NCBI GenBank assembly: GCA_013400115.1
Contig: VXBP01007098.1
Span: 868,001 to 932,000 of the forward strand
Origin: Rhinopomastus cyanomelas
Lineage: Eukaryota > Chordata > Aves > Bucerotiformes > Rhinopomastidae
DNA length: 64,000 bases
Direction: 5' to 3'
The notes under the pieces were generated by a model. It saw only the letters and a program-made list of their open reading frames with translations, ran no database searches and was not told the origin of the DNA. Shown piece after piece: positions 46,207 through 62,351 of this stretch. The stretch's first letter is position 1. Each line of letters begins with the position of its first letter. The translations under genes were made by a program, and so were the position numbers.

Positions 46207-48796
46207 ATGGCATGATTAGCTTTTCTTCAGTAGCCACAGAGGATTCAGAGCTGTATAATACAAAACCCTAAATACCCCGGGCCAAGCCTGGCTACATTTA
46301 AATGTTATTCTGCAAGCAATCACTGTTTCAGAAATAAATGAAATGACTAATCCCATCCCATTTACTTTTTTTTAACTTCTTTTCTGATCCCATAAGTGAG
46401 TATTTGGCTTGCAAAAATCGCTTTTAAACTCATCAGATTTTTTTAACAATCATTAAGTTTCTTTGAGAAGAGATGCTCAGCAAACAATCAGAACTTTTAA
46501 CACGTGGAATTACAAGTCACTGCCATCATACAGGTAGCGGGACGTTAGATGAGTGCGGCGTTACGCAAGTACTAGGAACATTACAACTATGCAAAGCAAA
46601 GGCTTTATTTGCCTGCCTCCCAACACCTTAGGTGAAGACTTTCCCTTTGCTCTCAATCATCTCAGATGACCCACGAATTTCTAGTCTTCTCTGTTCTGCC
46701 CAGTAAGATATCAGCAAGAATCACTAAAAGACACTTCTAACAACTTAAGGAACCGAGCCAGTTATTTTCAGAGCTGATCAGGAACCACGAATGCCACCCC
46801 CTGCAAGATTTATACTGAACAGTGACTGTTCAAAATGCTCCAGGGAAGTGGTAAAACTTGTGTTTGAGGACCCTGCAGTCAGAGAAGGTTCAGCCTCAAA
46901 AACACTCTTTCACTTATCTTCCATCAAACGGCTGCGAGAGCTCCAGACACAACAAGAATCATGCAACAAGTCAACTCATCCAAAAGCTGAAGGTACTGCA
47001 AAGCTCAGCACCTGGAGATACCAACATGATGGCCCTTGATGGTGTGAAACACAGTGTGTCTATAGATGATAGACTTCCTTCAGTGACAGGAACTATGAGC
47101 TACAATGGAGAGAAGGTTCTCAAAGTTCCACTACACCAGAAGAGAACAAAAATTGCAGCGTGTGTGCTCAGGGCACAGGCTGCAAACAGAATAGCTCCAC
47201 GTAATAATTTCAAAACCAGGACAGAGGTAAAAACCAGAAATATAAAGCCAGTAGAAGACTGCTAACCCCAAACCTTCCCTCCGACCTAGGAGCACCTGGC
47301 TTTACCTTTATGATAACCCTACGTATCTGTACCTGTGTGTCAAACACATCACCATTTCTTCAGCCCCTTCGAAGTGAGCACCTACCTTTTTAACCACTGA
47401 ATTCTACCAACGTGTTTTTGGGGGGTGGAGAAATCCTTTTGCACTTAAATTTTGCATTTTAAATTGAGTGGAACATAAGCCACAGAACGCTCTTCAGATT
47501 TCAGGAGAAGGTCTCCTAAATATTGTCTAAAATATCTGAATACTCTTAATCCCAACTCCTCTCAAACCATCTTGCTAAGATTAGTTGCCAAACACATGGT
47601 GCAGATTTAAAGCCTCTCGCTGGTTCCCTATCCCTTTTCTCCCAGGCTGTTCACTCCCTACAATCCAGTCTGAGTCCAGCTGGGGCATAAAACCTGGTTT
47701 TGACCAGTTCTGCCCCCTAATCTGTGTGAAGGTCCTCTGGCAGGGATCTGCTCAGAGCTGGTTTGTATATTGCTTTTTCAAGGTGAGTTTCACAGAGCCA
47801 ACCACACGGAAACCAACTAGGTGGGAGACTTTGACAGAGGAAGACAGTTTTGTTTTGTATAGAAAACACACGACTTCACCAAAAATCTGTAAGATTTCTG
47901 TACCCAGGCAGTTCTAACACCTCCACCTAAACACCTGAAACACACTGTGGTCTTCTGAAAAGTACTTTGCTACAGGTAGCAGGAAAAGCCTCCCCGTGCA
48001 TAGTGTCTGCAGCGATGGGGAAAGAGGCACTGTCTCAGCTGCACGGGGGCAACGCATTCAAATGCACACAAAACACCCTCCAGGAAACAGCTTACCTCAG
48101 GCTTTGCCTGATTTTGGGATCTGCCTCTTGGAATTTAAATTAGAACGAGCAGAATCCTGAGACTCATTCTACAGCAGATTTGTAACTGGTCAGCTGCCTG
48201 TTTTAGCAGATGTATTTAACACTCACTCTTGATTTCTAGTCGGTCCAGTTCTGAGGAGAACGCAGCGGCGAAGCAGCGCACGGACCCGTAAGTGTCTGTT
48301 TCAAGAACAGTAACTAAGTCACCACGGCATAAACAGACTCCTTGAAATAATTCCTGCTCTCATTTACAGACTGCAGTTAGTCTAAGAGCAGCTTTAGAAA
48401 GGATTTGCTGAAACACTCCCTTTGCTCTGACATTTGGACACCTCTGCTTCCTTCAAGAGTCAAAGAGATTCAAGGCAGATCTTGCTTACACCCTGCTACT
48501 GCAAACTGGAAACCACTAACGGGGCATCGCAGGGAAGCTTCCTCCTGGGAAGGATTTTACTGGCCCCGAGTGTAAAAGACAATATTAATAGAGACAAAGG
48601 AAGGGGATAATCGGATGCACTCTGAACATACCTCTGGGCTCAGATTCTAATCCTGAAAATGCAAAATGACATTTGAGGGAGAAGTTATTTAGCCAATCTG
48701 TTATGAAAACCGATCCGCCGGCTCGGTTTATCCTCCTGTCACCAGTACACAGCGCGTGCTTGAGATAAAGAGCTTTCTGTTTGGTTTTAAAGATCA

Positions 48797-50690
<1,894 letters not shown>

Positions 50691-50774
50691 CGTAACTCAG
50701 GATAAACATTTTCAAGATACCACTTGAAGGGTTTGCAGCTAAGTCTCCTTCTGAGTTCCATTCGGCTTTGAATA
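50691..50774 (-). CDS. GALNT2: GALNT2 coding exon, residues 410-438 (end of catalytic domain and linker)
   Basis: It begins after cctctag and reads IQSRMELRRRLSCKPFKWYL and ENVYPEL, then a gtaagt donor. Length is 84 bases. C-K-P-F-K-W-Y-L-E-N-V-Y-P-E is a family-wide signature that closes the catalytic domain before the linker to the lectin domain. The flanking phases (2 in, 2 out) agree with both neighbours. Confidence 0.94.
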
Positions 50775-50956
50775 CTAGAGGGGGGAAAAGGAGCAGATTT
50801 CATAGTCAGGTTGCTGTCTTCTTAAAAACTATGGAATACACAGAAAAGAACAGTAGTGTCTTGAAGAGATGGCACATGAGAGCTGGCACTGGTCTCACCT
50901 CAGAAGGTGCCATCTAATGAAGAATAAATGAACAGGCCAAAGCTCTTGTGACTTAC

Positions 50957-51049
50957 TTGCCATAAGGTACATTCCTGGCTGAAGGCACTGCTGCGTAATA
51001 GAAATTTTTATATTCATCCATCCAGACTTCTGCTGCCCTGCGTGTGTTT
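50957..51049 (-). CDS. GALNT2: GALNT2 coding exon, residues 379-410
   Basis: The acceptor is gtttcatatgattgttcccag. The exon then reads NTRRAAEVWMDEYKNFYYAA and VPSARNVPYG, with a gtaagt donor. Length is 93 bases, phase 2 in and 2 out. The segment R-R-x-A-E-V-W-M-D-E-Y-K is strongly conserved across the family at the end of the catalytic domain. The intron to the next exon is only 182 bases, the shortest in this gene section, so the two exons probably pair by intron definition. Confidence 0.94.
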
Positions 51050-52184
51050 CTGGGAACAATCATATGAAACACATAGGTTATATTTTATTGAAGTGCAATT
51101 AAACCATGTCATTTATCCTTGGATTGATTTCAGTCTTTCCTAGCACTTCCATTGCCAGATGCCTCAAGCCAGGCAGAAGATTCTCTATTAAAGATTCAAG
51201 TAATAGAAAACCATTAGACAGAAACATAACTGAAATCAATGCATTTAGAATGAAACTGATGTCTTTTCCACACTCACACTGCCTCAGGTTTTCATCCAGA
51301 ATTTAATACAGCTCTTGGAATTCTTTCTGCAAACTTTATGGGCGTTGTTACGCTGCTGTTTGAAGGGTTTTTAATTTTTACAAGAATAAAGTGCTAGAAG
51401 CCAAAATCTGCGAGTGTTCACCCAGATAAGGTAACTGGAAGCATCACAATCTCAACAACTGGCAATATTTCATTGGCAATCTTCAATGTCTTTTACCTTT
51501 CTGAAAACAGCTATGCTAACAAAGGCAAGACATTTTCAGTCTTCATCCTCCTCCTACTAGCAGAGCACTCAAAGGTCTAAGAAGACACAAGCTGTCGTGA
51601 CATTCAAGGCTCAGAACCAAGTCCGCTGAGGCTGAGAAGTAATTAGAAATTATTTTTAAGATTTTAAAATTCAAGAGATATTAAATACTGCAATAAATAT
51701 GAAACACCCTCTCTAAATTCTTTATGATTAGAAATATGCCAAACTAAAATTCCTGCACTTATGTAACTGGTGTCTTTAAATCTCCTCCTGGACTGCAGGA
51801 AGGCAATGCCATCCCTTGGCTTCCACGTAAAACTCATTTACTTCTATTGTCCATCATCTGATGTTCAGAAAACTAAGTCTTATTTCCCGTGCATCTGCCA
51901 TGCTCTGCAGCTCATTTTGTATTTGGCAGTAAGTTCATCTATAGCTACTGGAGTAAACTCAGTCAGCCAATGACTTAATATGATTTTCCAATTCAAAGGA
52001 TAAAGATTTGTCAGGATAAAGTGGATTCTTCTTGCGGATCACTGAGAAGGAAGGACTTCCTCATACTTGGAGAACAGCTCAATGACACCTGAATGCGGCA
52101 CTGGGAATTGCCTGAGCTAGTAAGACCCCAAAGAAGAGGAGCACAGCGTAGGGTGTACTCAGCACTGAATGCTGAGGCACAGCT

Positions 52185-52530
52185 CACAGCATTACAGAAT
52201 GGTTTAGGTTGGAAGGGACTGCAGAGGTCATCCCGTTCCAAGCCCACTGCCAGATGTAAGGACACCCCTTTCACTAGACCAGGTTGCTCAGAGCTCCATT
52301 CAACCTGGCCTTGAATAGTTTGAGGGATGAAGCATCCGTAATCTCCTTGGGCAACCTGTTCCAGTGCCTCAGCACCCTAACAGTGAGGAATTTCTTCCTA
52401 AGATCTGATCCAAGTCTCCCCTCATATAGCTTGAAGCCAGTCCCCTTTGCCCTATCACTAGAGTCACTTTTAAAAAGTCCCTTTCCTGTAGCCCTCCTCA
52501 GGAAGGCTGTTAGAAGGTTAAGAAAACCTC
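52185..52530 (-). mobile_element. CR1 LINE 3' fragment (older subfamily)
   Basis: cacagcattacagaatggtt, then ggccttgaatagtttgaggg, aacctgttccagtgcctcag and gtgaggaatttcttcctaag. Well diverged. Confidence 0.85.
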
Positions 52531-54751
52531 TTGCACCAAGTAATCAGAAGTAGCTTTGCGTGGAGCAGACCGGAGGCCGCGAGGTGTTAGCTTGTCTGAA
52601 GTGGTGCATGAAGGCGTTGCCCACTGACCTGCAACGCTGCCAGACACAAGCTGTATCTGCCCACACTGCTCAGCCAGGATGTGGCTTCCCTCCTATGAAA
52701 CAGGACTCTCAGTCTCTAATCCAGAATCTCCAAATTTGATTTGGCTTCCAAAAGGCAGCATGTACTGACTAGTCAGCTAAAAACCAGCACACTGACCCAG
52801 GACACTGTAGAAGAAACTGCACAGTCAAGGGACAGATAACTCATGCAAGCTAACAAGTCCCCAGTCAAGACTAGCACAGACTCCAGGCATCAGGTTTCTT
52901 GGCACCATGGTCCTACACAAATCTAATGCCTGTATTATAAGAGAAACCTTAGGTTTCTCATTCTCTCATTGCTAAAGCTGATTTTAAGACTTTTTGTTGT
53001 ACTGGTCTGTACACAAGAAATGTGACTGAGGAGTAAACCTTCAAAATACACATGAACTTGTTAGCCCTGCTTTTAAGAGAGTTGCAACTTGTCTAGGTCA
53101 TGTCAAAAATAATTCCAGTGAAACAGAGACTTTTAATGGCATCTCAGGATTTGAGACAGCTGGACAGCTAAGGACATGGGTAACAAACCATTTGCAGAGA
53201 AATGTAGATCTGAAAAGAGATGCAAGTACCCAAGACACTAGGTTTGCAGGCTTCAGTTGTCCTCACCTTTCAAGTACATATAGGGTCTCTTTTCAAAGTC
53301 ATTTTGAACACGAATGACTCGAGTATACGAGTCTTTACAAACCTGTCATAGGAACTGTCAGGACACTGGAGTGATCAAACCACAACGACTACATGACTTC
53401 ACAAAAAAATCCAAAAGCTTTCATTCCAGACAGAGAATCTTCAAGCCCTGCTAATACTGTGTTTCTGATGTCTGCTGTACCCCTGCATGCACACAGCCAC
53501 ACCTTGTCCCTACTTTTCAGTCGAGCTGTGTTTCAGTATTTATTTCCATCACAAGAAACGCTGCGCCTTGGCAGTAGCCCAAAGATGAAAAAGCAGCAGA
53601 AGAGCTGGAAAGCTGCACAGTTTATATATTTATGTATTTTTATTAGCCATGCTCCTTGTTATGATATTTTCATTTTAAAACCTACCCTGAAATGAAACCA
53701 GTTGCATCCTAAACCTACATAATGCAGTTTATTTGGTAGATCTTCCTACCCTCCTGATGCACACTATAAATATTGGAAGAGAGGGGGTATGTCATTGCTG
53801 GCTTTTGTTTTCCCCTAAGTACTATTACTCATTGTTCACTGCAGCATAGAAAAACAGATCTCAAAGAACAGGGAACCAGAAAAATCTCTACTGTAACTAC
53901 TGGGATGGACAGGACAGCAGTTTTATTTTTGCAGACTATTAAACTCATTAGACTCATCTTGGTGGCAGAACCCGAATGTAAGAAAAGAATTACACCTTGA
54001 AGAGGTTTCTCAATCCAAGGTGACACACAAATCCAAACACTGTCAGCTTAGAACATTCTTATAGATTGAAGTACATCTGTGCTGTGTTGCTTCATGCTGA
54101 ACAGAGTTTAGGCTGCACATCCCTTCAAGGACAAACAGACACTTTTATTCGCAGCTCTTAACGTGCAGAACCTTTAGCCAAGACCTGCACTCCTTCAGCT
54201 CCCTGAATGTGAAAAATCCAATTCTCTAAGCAAAATCCTACAGTGATTCTTCAGCTAGAAGTGACAGAGCCTCAGTCAAAACATCCATCATATAGCCATG
54301 CAAAACCTTCACTCACATAACTCAAAAACCACATGAAGCAGAATTGCTATTCTCATTCTAAAGAGGAGAACGTGAGGGAACAGTTGGTTCTTTCAGCTGT
54401 GGCTGTACCTTGCATCAACAACCAAATTAACAGACATTGTACTCTAAGCCCTTCATACTGCAGTTTCTTAGGTCTATAGAAAAAGCTTTTTTAAACATCT
54501 CCAATGAAAGGCAAATATGATACAGAAGGAAATTGCTAACAGACTGGCACAAATGCCAAAATCAGTCTACCCACTCATTTGCACATCACATACTGATCAT
54601 GTATTAACAAAAAGCAAGCAAAGCGTGTTCATAGCTTAGTACATTCTGCCTCTTAATGACTGATTGATCAATGATGAAACTGTTTCTATAAAATGAAGAC
54701 TTATGAGAGTTCTGAAAATAAAGACTTCTTTAAAACCAAATGAACACAAAG

Positions 54752-55268
54752 TTCACATCTGGAATATTATGCCCAGTTCTGGGCCCATCAGGTCAAGGAG
54801 GACACAGAACTGCTGGAGAAAGTCCAGAGCAGAGCCACAAAGATGATGAAGGGAGTGGAACACCTCCCTAATGAGGAAAGGCTGAGGGAGCTGGGTCTCT
54901 TGAACTTGGAGAAAAGGAGACTGAGGGGTGACCTCATTAATGTTTATAAATACGGAAAGGGTGGGTGTCAGGAGGAGGAAGCCAGGCTCTGCTATGTGTC
55001 ATCTAACGACAGGACAAGGGGCAATGCATGTAAGCTGGAACAGAGTAGGTTCCATATCAACATGAGAAGAAACTCCTTCCCAGTGAGGGTGACGGAGCAC
55101 TGGAACAGGCTGCTCAGGGGGGTTGTGGAGTCTCCTTCTCTGGAGATGTTTAAAACCCGCCTGGATGTGTTCCTGTGTGACTTGGTCTAGGTGATCCTGC
55201 TGTGGTGGGGGGATTGGACTGGATGATCTCTCGAGGTCCCTTCTGATCCCTAACATTCTGTGTGATTC
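54752..55268 (+). mobile_element. CR1 LINE 3' part, about 520 bp (young subfamily)
   Basis: The longest copy of the young subfamily. The + strand translation (54843-55190) gives the ORF2 end, with EERLRELGLLNLEKRRLRGD and RGNACKLEQSRFHINMRRNS. It is followed by the standard 3' end up to taacattctgtgtgattcc. It lies antisense to GALNT2. Confidence 0.9.
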
Positions 55269-55504
55269 CCAAGATCTATAGAATGCCAAGCTAAGCATTT
55301 CCTTACTTTTCAGACGCTCAGGCTGTGTCTACTAGAAGCAAGCGCACTCGCTTCAGAGTCCTTCAGTTCCTTTCCGTTAGTGTTTCTCCGCGCTACCGTA
55401 ACACTGCAAGAGCGTCTGAAGATCCTGAACATGAAGCTACTGCCACCTGCTGACCGTTTGAAGAAATCCAAACCACTGCCACCGAGCTGAGGATCCAACA
55501 GTTA

Positions 55505-57956
<2,452 letters not shown>

Positions 57957-58060
57957 CCAAGTTTTCTCCACCCCAAACATCCATCATCATGTCATACTTC
58001 CCCAGTTCTTCAAAATAGGATTTGTCCATCACGAATAACCCACCAGCTATCATGGGCGTC
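57957..58060 (-). CDS. GALNT2: GALNT2 coding exon, residues 302-337 (Gal/GalNAc-T motif)
   Basis: After the acceptor ctctttag it reads TPMIAGGLFVMDKSYFEELG and KYDMMMDVWGGENL, with a gtatgt donor. Length is 104 bases. The segment D-V-W-G-G-E-N is the hallmark of the ppGalNAc transferases: Trp331 and Glu334 line the sugar-nucleotide site and act in catalysis and loop movement. Counting from residue 244 puts this Trp exactly at 331, so no insertions or deletions separate the bird and mammalian proteins up to here. Confidence 0.95.
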
Positions 58061-58566
58061 CTAAAGAGACAAGAAAAAACAAATTAGATACTTACAGAAC
58101 CATGACCCAGGAGGTAATTTATTTGTATTTCAAGGTTAGTAACTCCTTGAAGGAGACTGCAATGCTTTTCAATGTAACTAATTTTGTTCCCATCACTTAA
58201 AATCTTGTCTGCCCATGTTTTGATCTCATATGCTACGACCACCTTCTGAGACAGTTTCCAAATCTCCATTTGGTTCACGAGTTTCTTACTTAAAAGGTGG
58301 CAATTTGTGCCATCCATCAAATATTAAAACTAATGCTGTATTTTTAGCCCTCAAAACTTTAAACAAAGGGATAGGTACTTTTTGTTAAGGATAAGTCATC
58401 TACTAGTGTGCTCTGAAGTGTATTTTTCAATACTATTTCTGAGCGGCTCATAATGCTACAGAATATAAATTACATTTCAAAATGACTGGAAGTTATAGTA
58501 AAGGCTTTCAGACTTGGAGAAGATGATTTCTCACATCATTAAGGAGAAGTGCTGATGCAGACATAC
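58061..58566 (-). other. GALNT2 intron
   Basis: 506 bases, GT-AG on the - strand, AT-rich, nothing further seen. Confidence 0.85.
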
Positions 58567-58654
58567 TTTATGGGAGCAACCGGATTTCCTTGCCGTGCTC
58601 TTCTTTGCTCTGGTGTCATGTAATCCCACTTGAACACTAGGTTCCAATCGAAGC
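58567..58654 (-). CDS. GALNT2: GALNT2 coding exon, residues 273-302
   Basis: The exon starts after cttcttgaag, completes a Gly codon, and reads FDWNLVFKWDYMTPEQRRAR followed by QGNPVAPI, ending two bases into Lys302 at a gtatgt donor. FDWNL is a family signature near the acceptor-binding groove of ppGalNAc transferases. Length is 88 bases, phase 1 in and 2 out. The acceptor has an A-rich -3 region (gaag) in place of the usual cag, which is mildly weak. The frame is intact. Confidence 0.94.
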
Positions 58655-61600
58655 CTTCAAGAAGAAAATATTAGAGCAGTATGTTATAAACACTGTGGTC
58701 ATCACTCAGCTTATAGTAATATAATGTTGACTGAAAACACTGGGAACTGTAATTCACATTACATTAGAAGTTTAAACTTGTACAAACTTCATGTCAGGAA
58801 GCAAACATGGAAGAGTCCAGACAGAAGGTGAAGAAGTTGTCAGGACAATAAAAAAGTAATCTCAAATACAAAATAACTTTGAATTTTCTTATTGCCATCT
58901 ACATGCAAAACAAGAAACCCAGTCAACAAGTGACAAAGCAAAAGCCTTATCTACGAATCAAACACCTCACACCCTTACAGCAGACAGAATATCACATGAA
59001 GATCTTCTAGACACTGCAAATGCCTACAGTGGCAAGTGCATGACTGCATTTCAGCTTTATCAAACAGTCAATCACAAATTCATGTTTACACAGTTAAGTA
59101 ATGGAGTGCTCTTGGTAGTCCTCTTTCAGGAAGAGTTCTCTGTCATGAACACATTGTGTAGCTCCCACTTTTTAACATTCATTTAACTTCCTTCTTTCAC
59201 ACTCCATTCTTTAAAACCAAAGCAAGTTCTAGAGCACTAAGATCTTAAATCATTTCTATATGTCCATAGGCGTGTGCACAGACAGCAACACCCAGTCTGG
59301 TCCTTTCATGAGTTAAACACAGAAGCACATAAAGATGGCTAGACTAGCCAACCTACAGCAGCTTTCTGCCTGACAACCATCTGAATTACCCTCTTTAGGG
59401 GACAATACACAAACTTCCTCCAGGCAATAATAGATTTTGAGCTGGGTTATAGCTGTGAGCATGAACATCTATTAAAAAACTACACGAGGTCCATAGTCCT
59501 CTCCCAGTACACCTAGCAAATCAGCCTTACACAGACTGCCTGCTGCCAAACACATTTAGATCCTGTGAGGTCATGTAAAGAATGATTTCCAGATTTCTGC
59601 TGTGCAGATGTCAACTGGGTTTTTTTAACTCCAGCAAAAAGGTAAAGCAACTACTTTGTGGGGAAGAAGCCACAGCAAGCAGACAACCACTGTAGTGCTG
59701 CATCAGTCCTATAGTCTGTCTGCATCTATAAACATAACGACTGGTGCAGAGAGCTGCAAACCAAACAGTTTTCATTTTAACTCACAAGACATTTATCACA
59801 CACACAATAATTACCCTGAACAGCTTTTACGGAACGCGCGCCAACAATTCCTCTCCATGTTGGAGTATTTCATGGAGTGTTACGCTGTAAAAATGAAACA
59901 CTGCCTAACTCCTCCAAAACTCCAAGTAGCAAAACAGTAAAATGCCTGCAATCGATAGCAGCGCGAAGGCTGCTGCATGGAAAGCAAAACCAGTTCCAAT
60001 ATTTCCATGTAGTTAAAGAGTCTCATTTCATCACACGCAGAGGGCAAAATTACTTGCGTCCGGGAGGGCTTGAACAAACCCGCCGTTCACTGGCAGGAGT
60101 TCCGCGTCCGCCAGTGAACACAAGGGGTCTCTTTTGGAGCGCAGCACTCTGCGACAAACTCGGCGCGAGTGAATAAATCATCCAGCCATAAAAACTGGTT
60201 TACCATCTCCACTTTCATTGGCTCTGGGAAAAACCTGCACTCAATGAGATAATATCAGGAACTCTGTAAAAGGAGCATTTTAAACCACAAGTGCATATCA
60301 AGTATGAAATCCTATCTGGTGTCAAATGCATCATAGGAATACTCTACACTAGTAGATCTCAGTTCACTCGTTTATTCCCGTAATTAAAGTGTTTCTCAGG
60401 GCAGCCTGAACACTTCTGCAAATCCACCCTCCAAAAAAAAGCCTGTAACATAAAGTGCACGGATTTAATATTGGCCAGATGTGGGAATTATTTCAGCCCT
60501 GTCCTCTTTAAGGAGTCTGCAGCATTTCCTAGGTTGCTTGTCTTGGGTGATTAAGTCCTTTCAAAACAGTCCAGGCACAAATGCTGCCCCAGCTGTCTCG
60601 AGTCTCCAGGCTTCAGCCACACAGACACTGTATCTAAGGTTGAAAGCATAGTTTGGTCTCCACGTTTAGACTTGGCCCCAGTGAAAGTGTCCCGTGATGC
60701 CAAATGCTGCAGTGCCTCTAGCACAGTTATCTGTCCTCTGGGAACAGAAAAGAAATATATTGTTCACATTTCAACAGACCCCCAAATAGCTTTAAATGCT
60801 GGTATGTGCAAAATTTCTGTTGTTGCCACTAAAAACTAGGCAGCTTCTCAGTCCTCAGTTCAGAAGGGGAGATGATGAATGAAATAAATAAATACAGCTC
60901 CAAAGATGAAGCACGAAAAGCAGTAACAAGTGAAATGATCTCTCAATCTTCTCCCACTTCACTTTGGAAGAATTAAAGAGCACGAACCCTGCAGGAACCA
61001 ATCGAAGGTTTCAATGAAAGAACCCCTCCTCCTCCTGCAGACAACAATGAAAGCCACACAATGGTACAGAGATTTCCATACTCGATGTGTAATGAATGGA
61101 TGGGGTAAAAGCCTTAAGGTTTTAATCAAGCTGGCACAGACAATAGTGCTGTGAATATATGAGCTGTAGGTGTTACTTCAAAATGTTAATTAAAAGCACA
61201 TAGAACCTCTCACCTCCAGAGCACCGATGAACTTGAAGCATGGGCAGCATTATGCAAACACTGCCTTTCTTAGTTTGCTGAAAGGGAGCTTGGTGGCCAG
61301 TTAGACGCTAGGAACTGAAATAACAGGCTTGAAAACGTTTTTCCCTTCCTCACTCAAGAAAAGCCATTCATAAAACTGAAATGCTGTGGGAACAGCTCTG
61401 CAGAAGTTCTACATCATGGCTCATATCTTTATGCAGACCGTTCACTTTCCAGGGTACAATTACTAATTTTTTTTCAAAGGGTGGGGGGTGAGTAGAAAGA
61501 GCTTTTTAAAATGCTAAATTCTTGCTAACAGTGAAAAAAGTTGTAAAAACTTGTCATGAGTAAGGATTTTACTGTCTGGTTGCCCTCCTCCTCTTTGAAA

Positions 61601-62263
61601 ACGGGGAGGGAAGGATGTTTTTTTCATTTTTATTGAGGATTTACAAGTCTTACTGTTTGCTGTAAACAGCTTACACTAGCTAGGCACAGTGAAACTGCAG
61701 CACTTCTAAACATTATTTAACAGGGAATTTTATAATACTAAAGGTATAAACACTGCAAATTTTCATGGTCACATGTTATTTTGCACAAATATGGACAGTG
61801 ACTAACAAAAATGTTTTTATTTTAAACAATCCCCAGGCCTTCTGCTTGTACAGAAGCAAAAAAAATCTTGAAAAAGCTGACAGGCACTGTATTGCTGCTG
61901 GGCTTCTGTGCTACTGAGTGAGTAAAACCTGTCTTATCTCCAGGAAGAACCATCAGCTCTGGACACAAGCTGCTTCTGAGACATTTATATAATCCTATAA
62001 ACATTGGAGAAAGTTTTGCACACTGGTAAAAGGCAACATAAACTTCCAAGAAGTAGCACAATATAGAGGGACTGTTTTAGAGTAGAAGACAATGTGGTCA
62101 ATCAAAATTGAAGCCCAGAAACAAGGGACCTACAGAACATAAAACAAGTTATGTGAAAGGGAAAAACAGGGCATTAACTTCCAGTTCCACAACCACAGTG
62201 ACGATGAGCTTTGGCTCTTGGTGCTTTTTAAAAACCAATCTGTATCCCAGTACCGGTACATAC
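58655..62263 (-). other. GALNT2 intron
   Basis: 3.6 kb. Mostly AT-rich and repeat-free, but a local CpG-rich patch at about 59829-60170 includes a hairpin at 60085-60119. Confidence 0.85.
60085..60119. repeat. inverted repeat, 10-bp arms, 15-bp loop
   Basis: gttcactggc at 60085-60094 and its exact reverse complement gccagtgaac at 60110-60119. The loop aggagttccgcgtcc is CpG-containing. Located in an AT-rich GALNT2 intron. Confidence 0.85.
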
Positions 62264-62351
62264 CGCCTTTCAAATCAGCTGACGCCCCAACGTACTGGAA
62301 GTTGTCCATATTAATTACATCAATAATAGGAGACACAACTCTGGTCTTGTC
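62264..62351 (-). CDS. GALNT2: GALNT2 coding exon, residues 244-272
   Basis: Read on the - strand, the acceptor tatttcag is followed by DKTRVVSPIIDVINMDNFQY and VGASADLKGG, then the donor gtatgt. Length is 88 bases, phase 0 in and 1 out. In the family this segment lies just after the D-x-H metal-binding loop, within the GT-A fold that binds UDP-GalNAc and Mn2+. A 27-bp tandem repeat begins only about 20 bases upstream of the exon and occupies the branch-point zone. This is the most 5' GALNT2 exon in the window; the preceding exon was not found up to position 64000. Confidence 0.94.

Noticed and set aside
54843..55190. 115-codon frame that looks protein-like
   Set aside because: It is the end of CR1 ORF2 and its 3' region, not a host gene.
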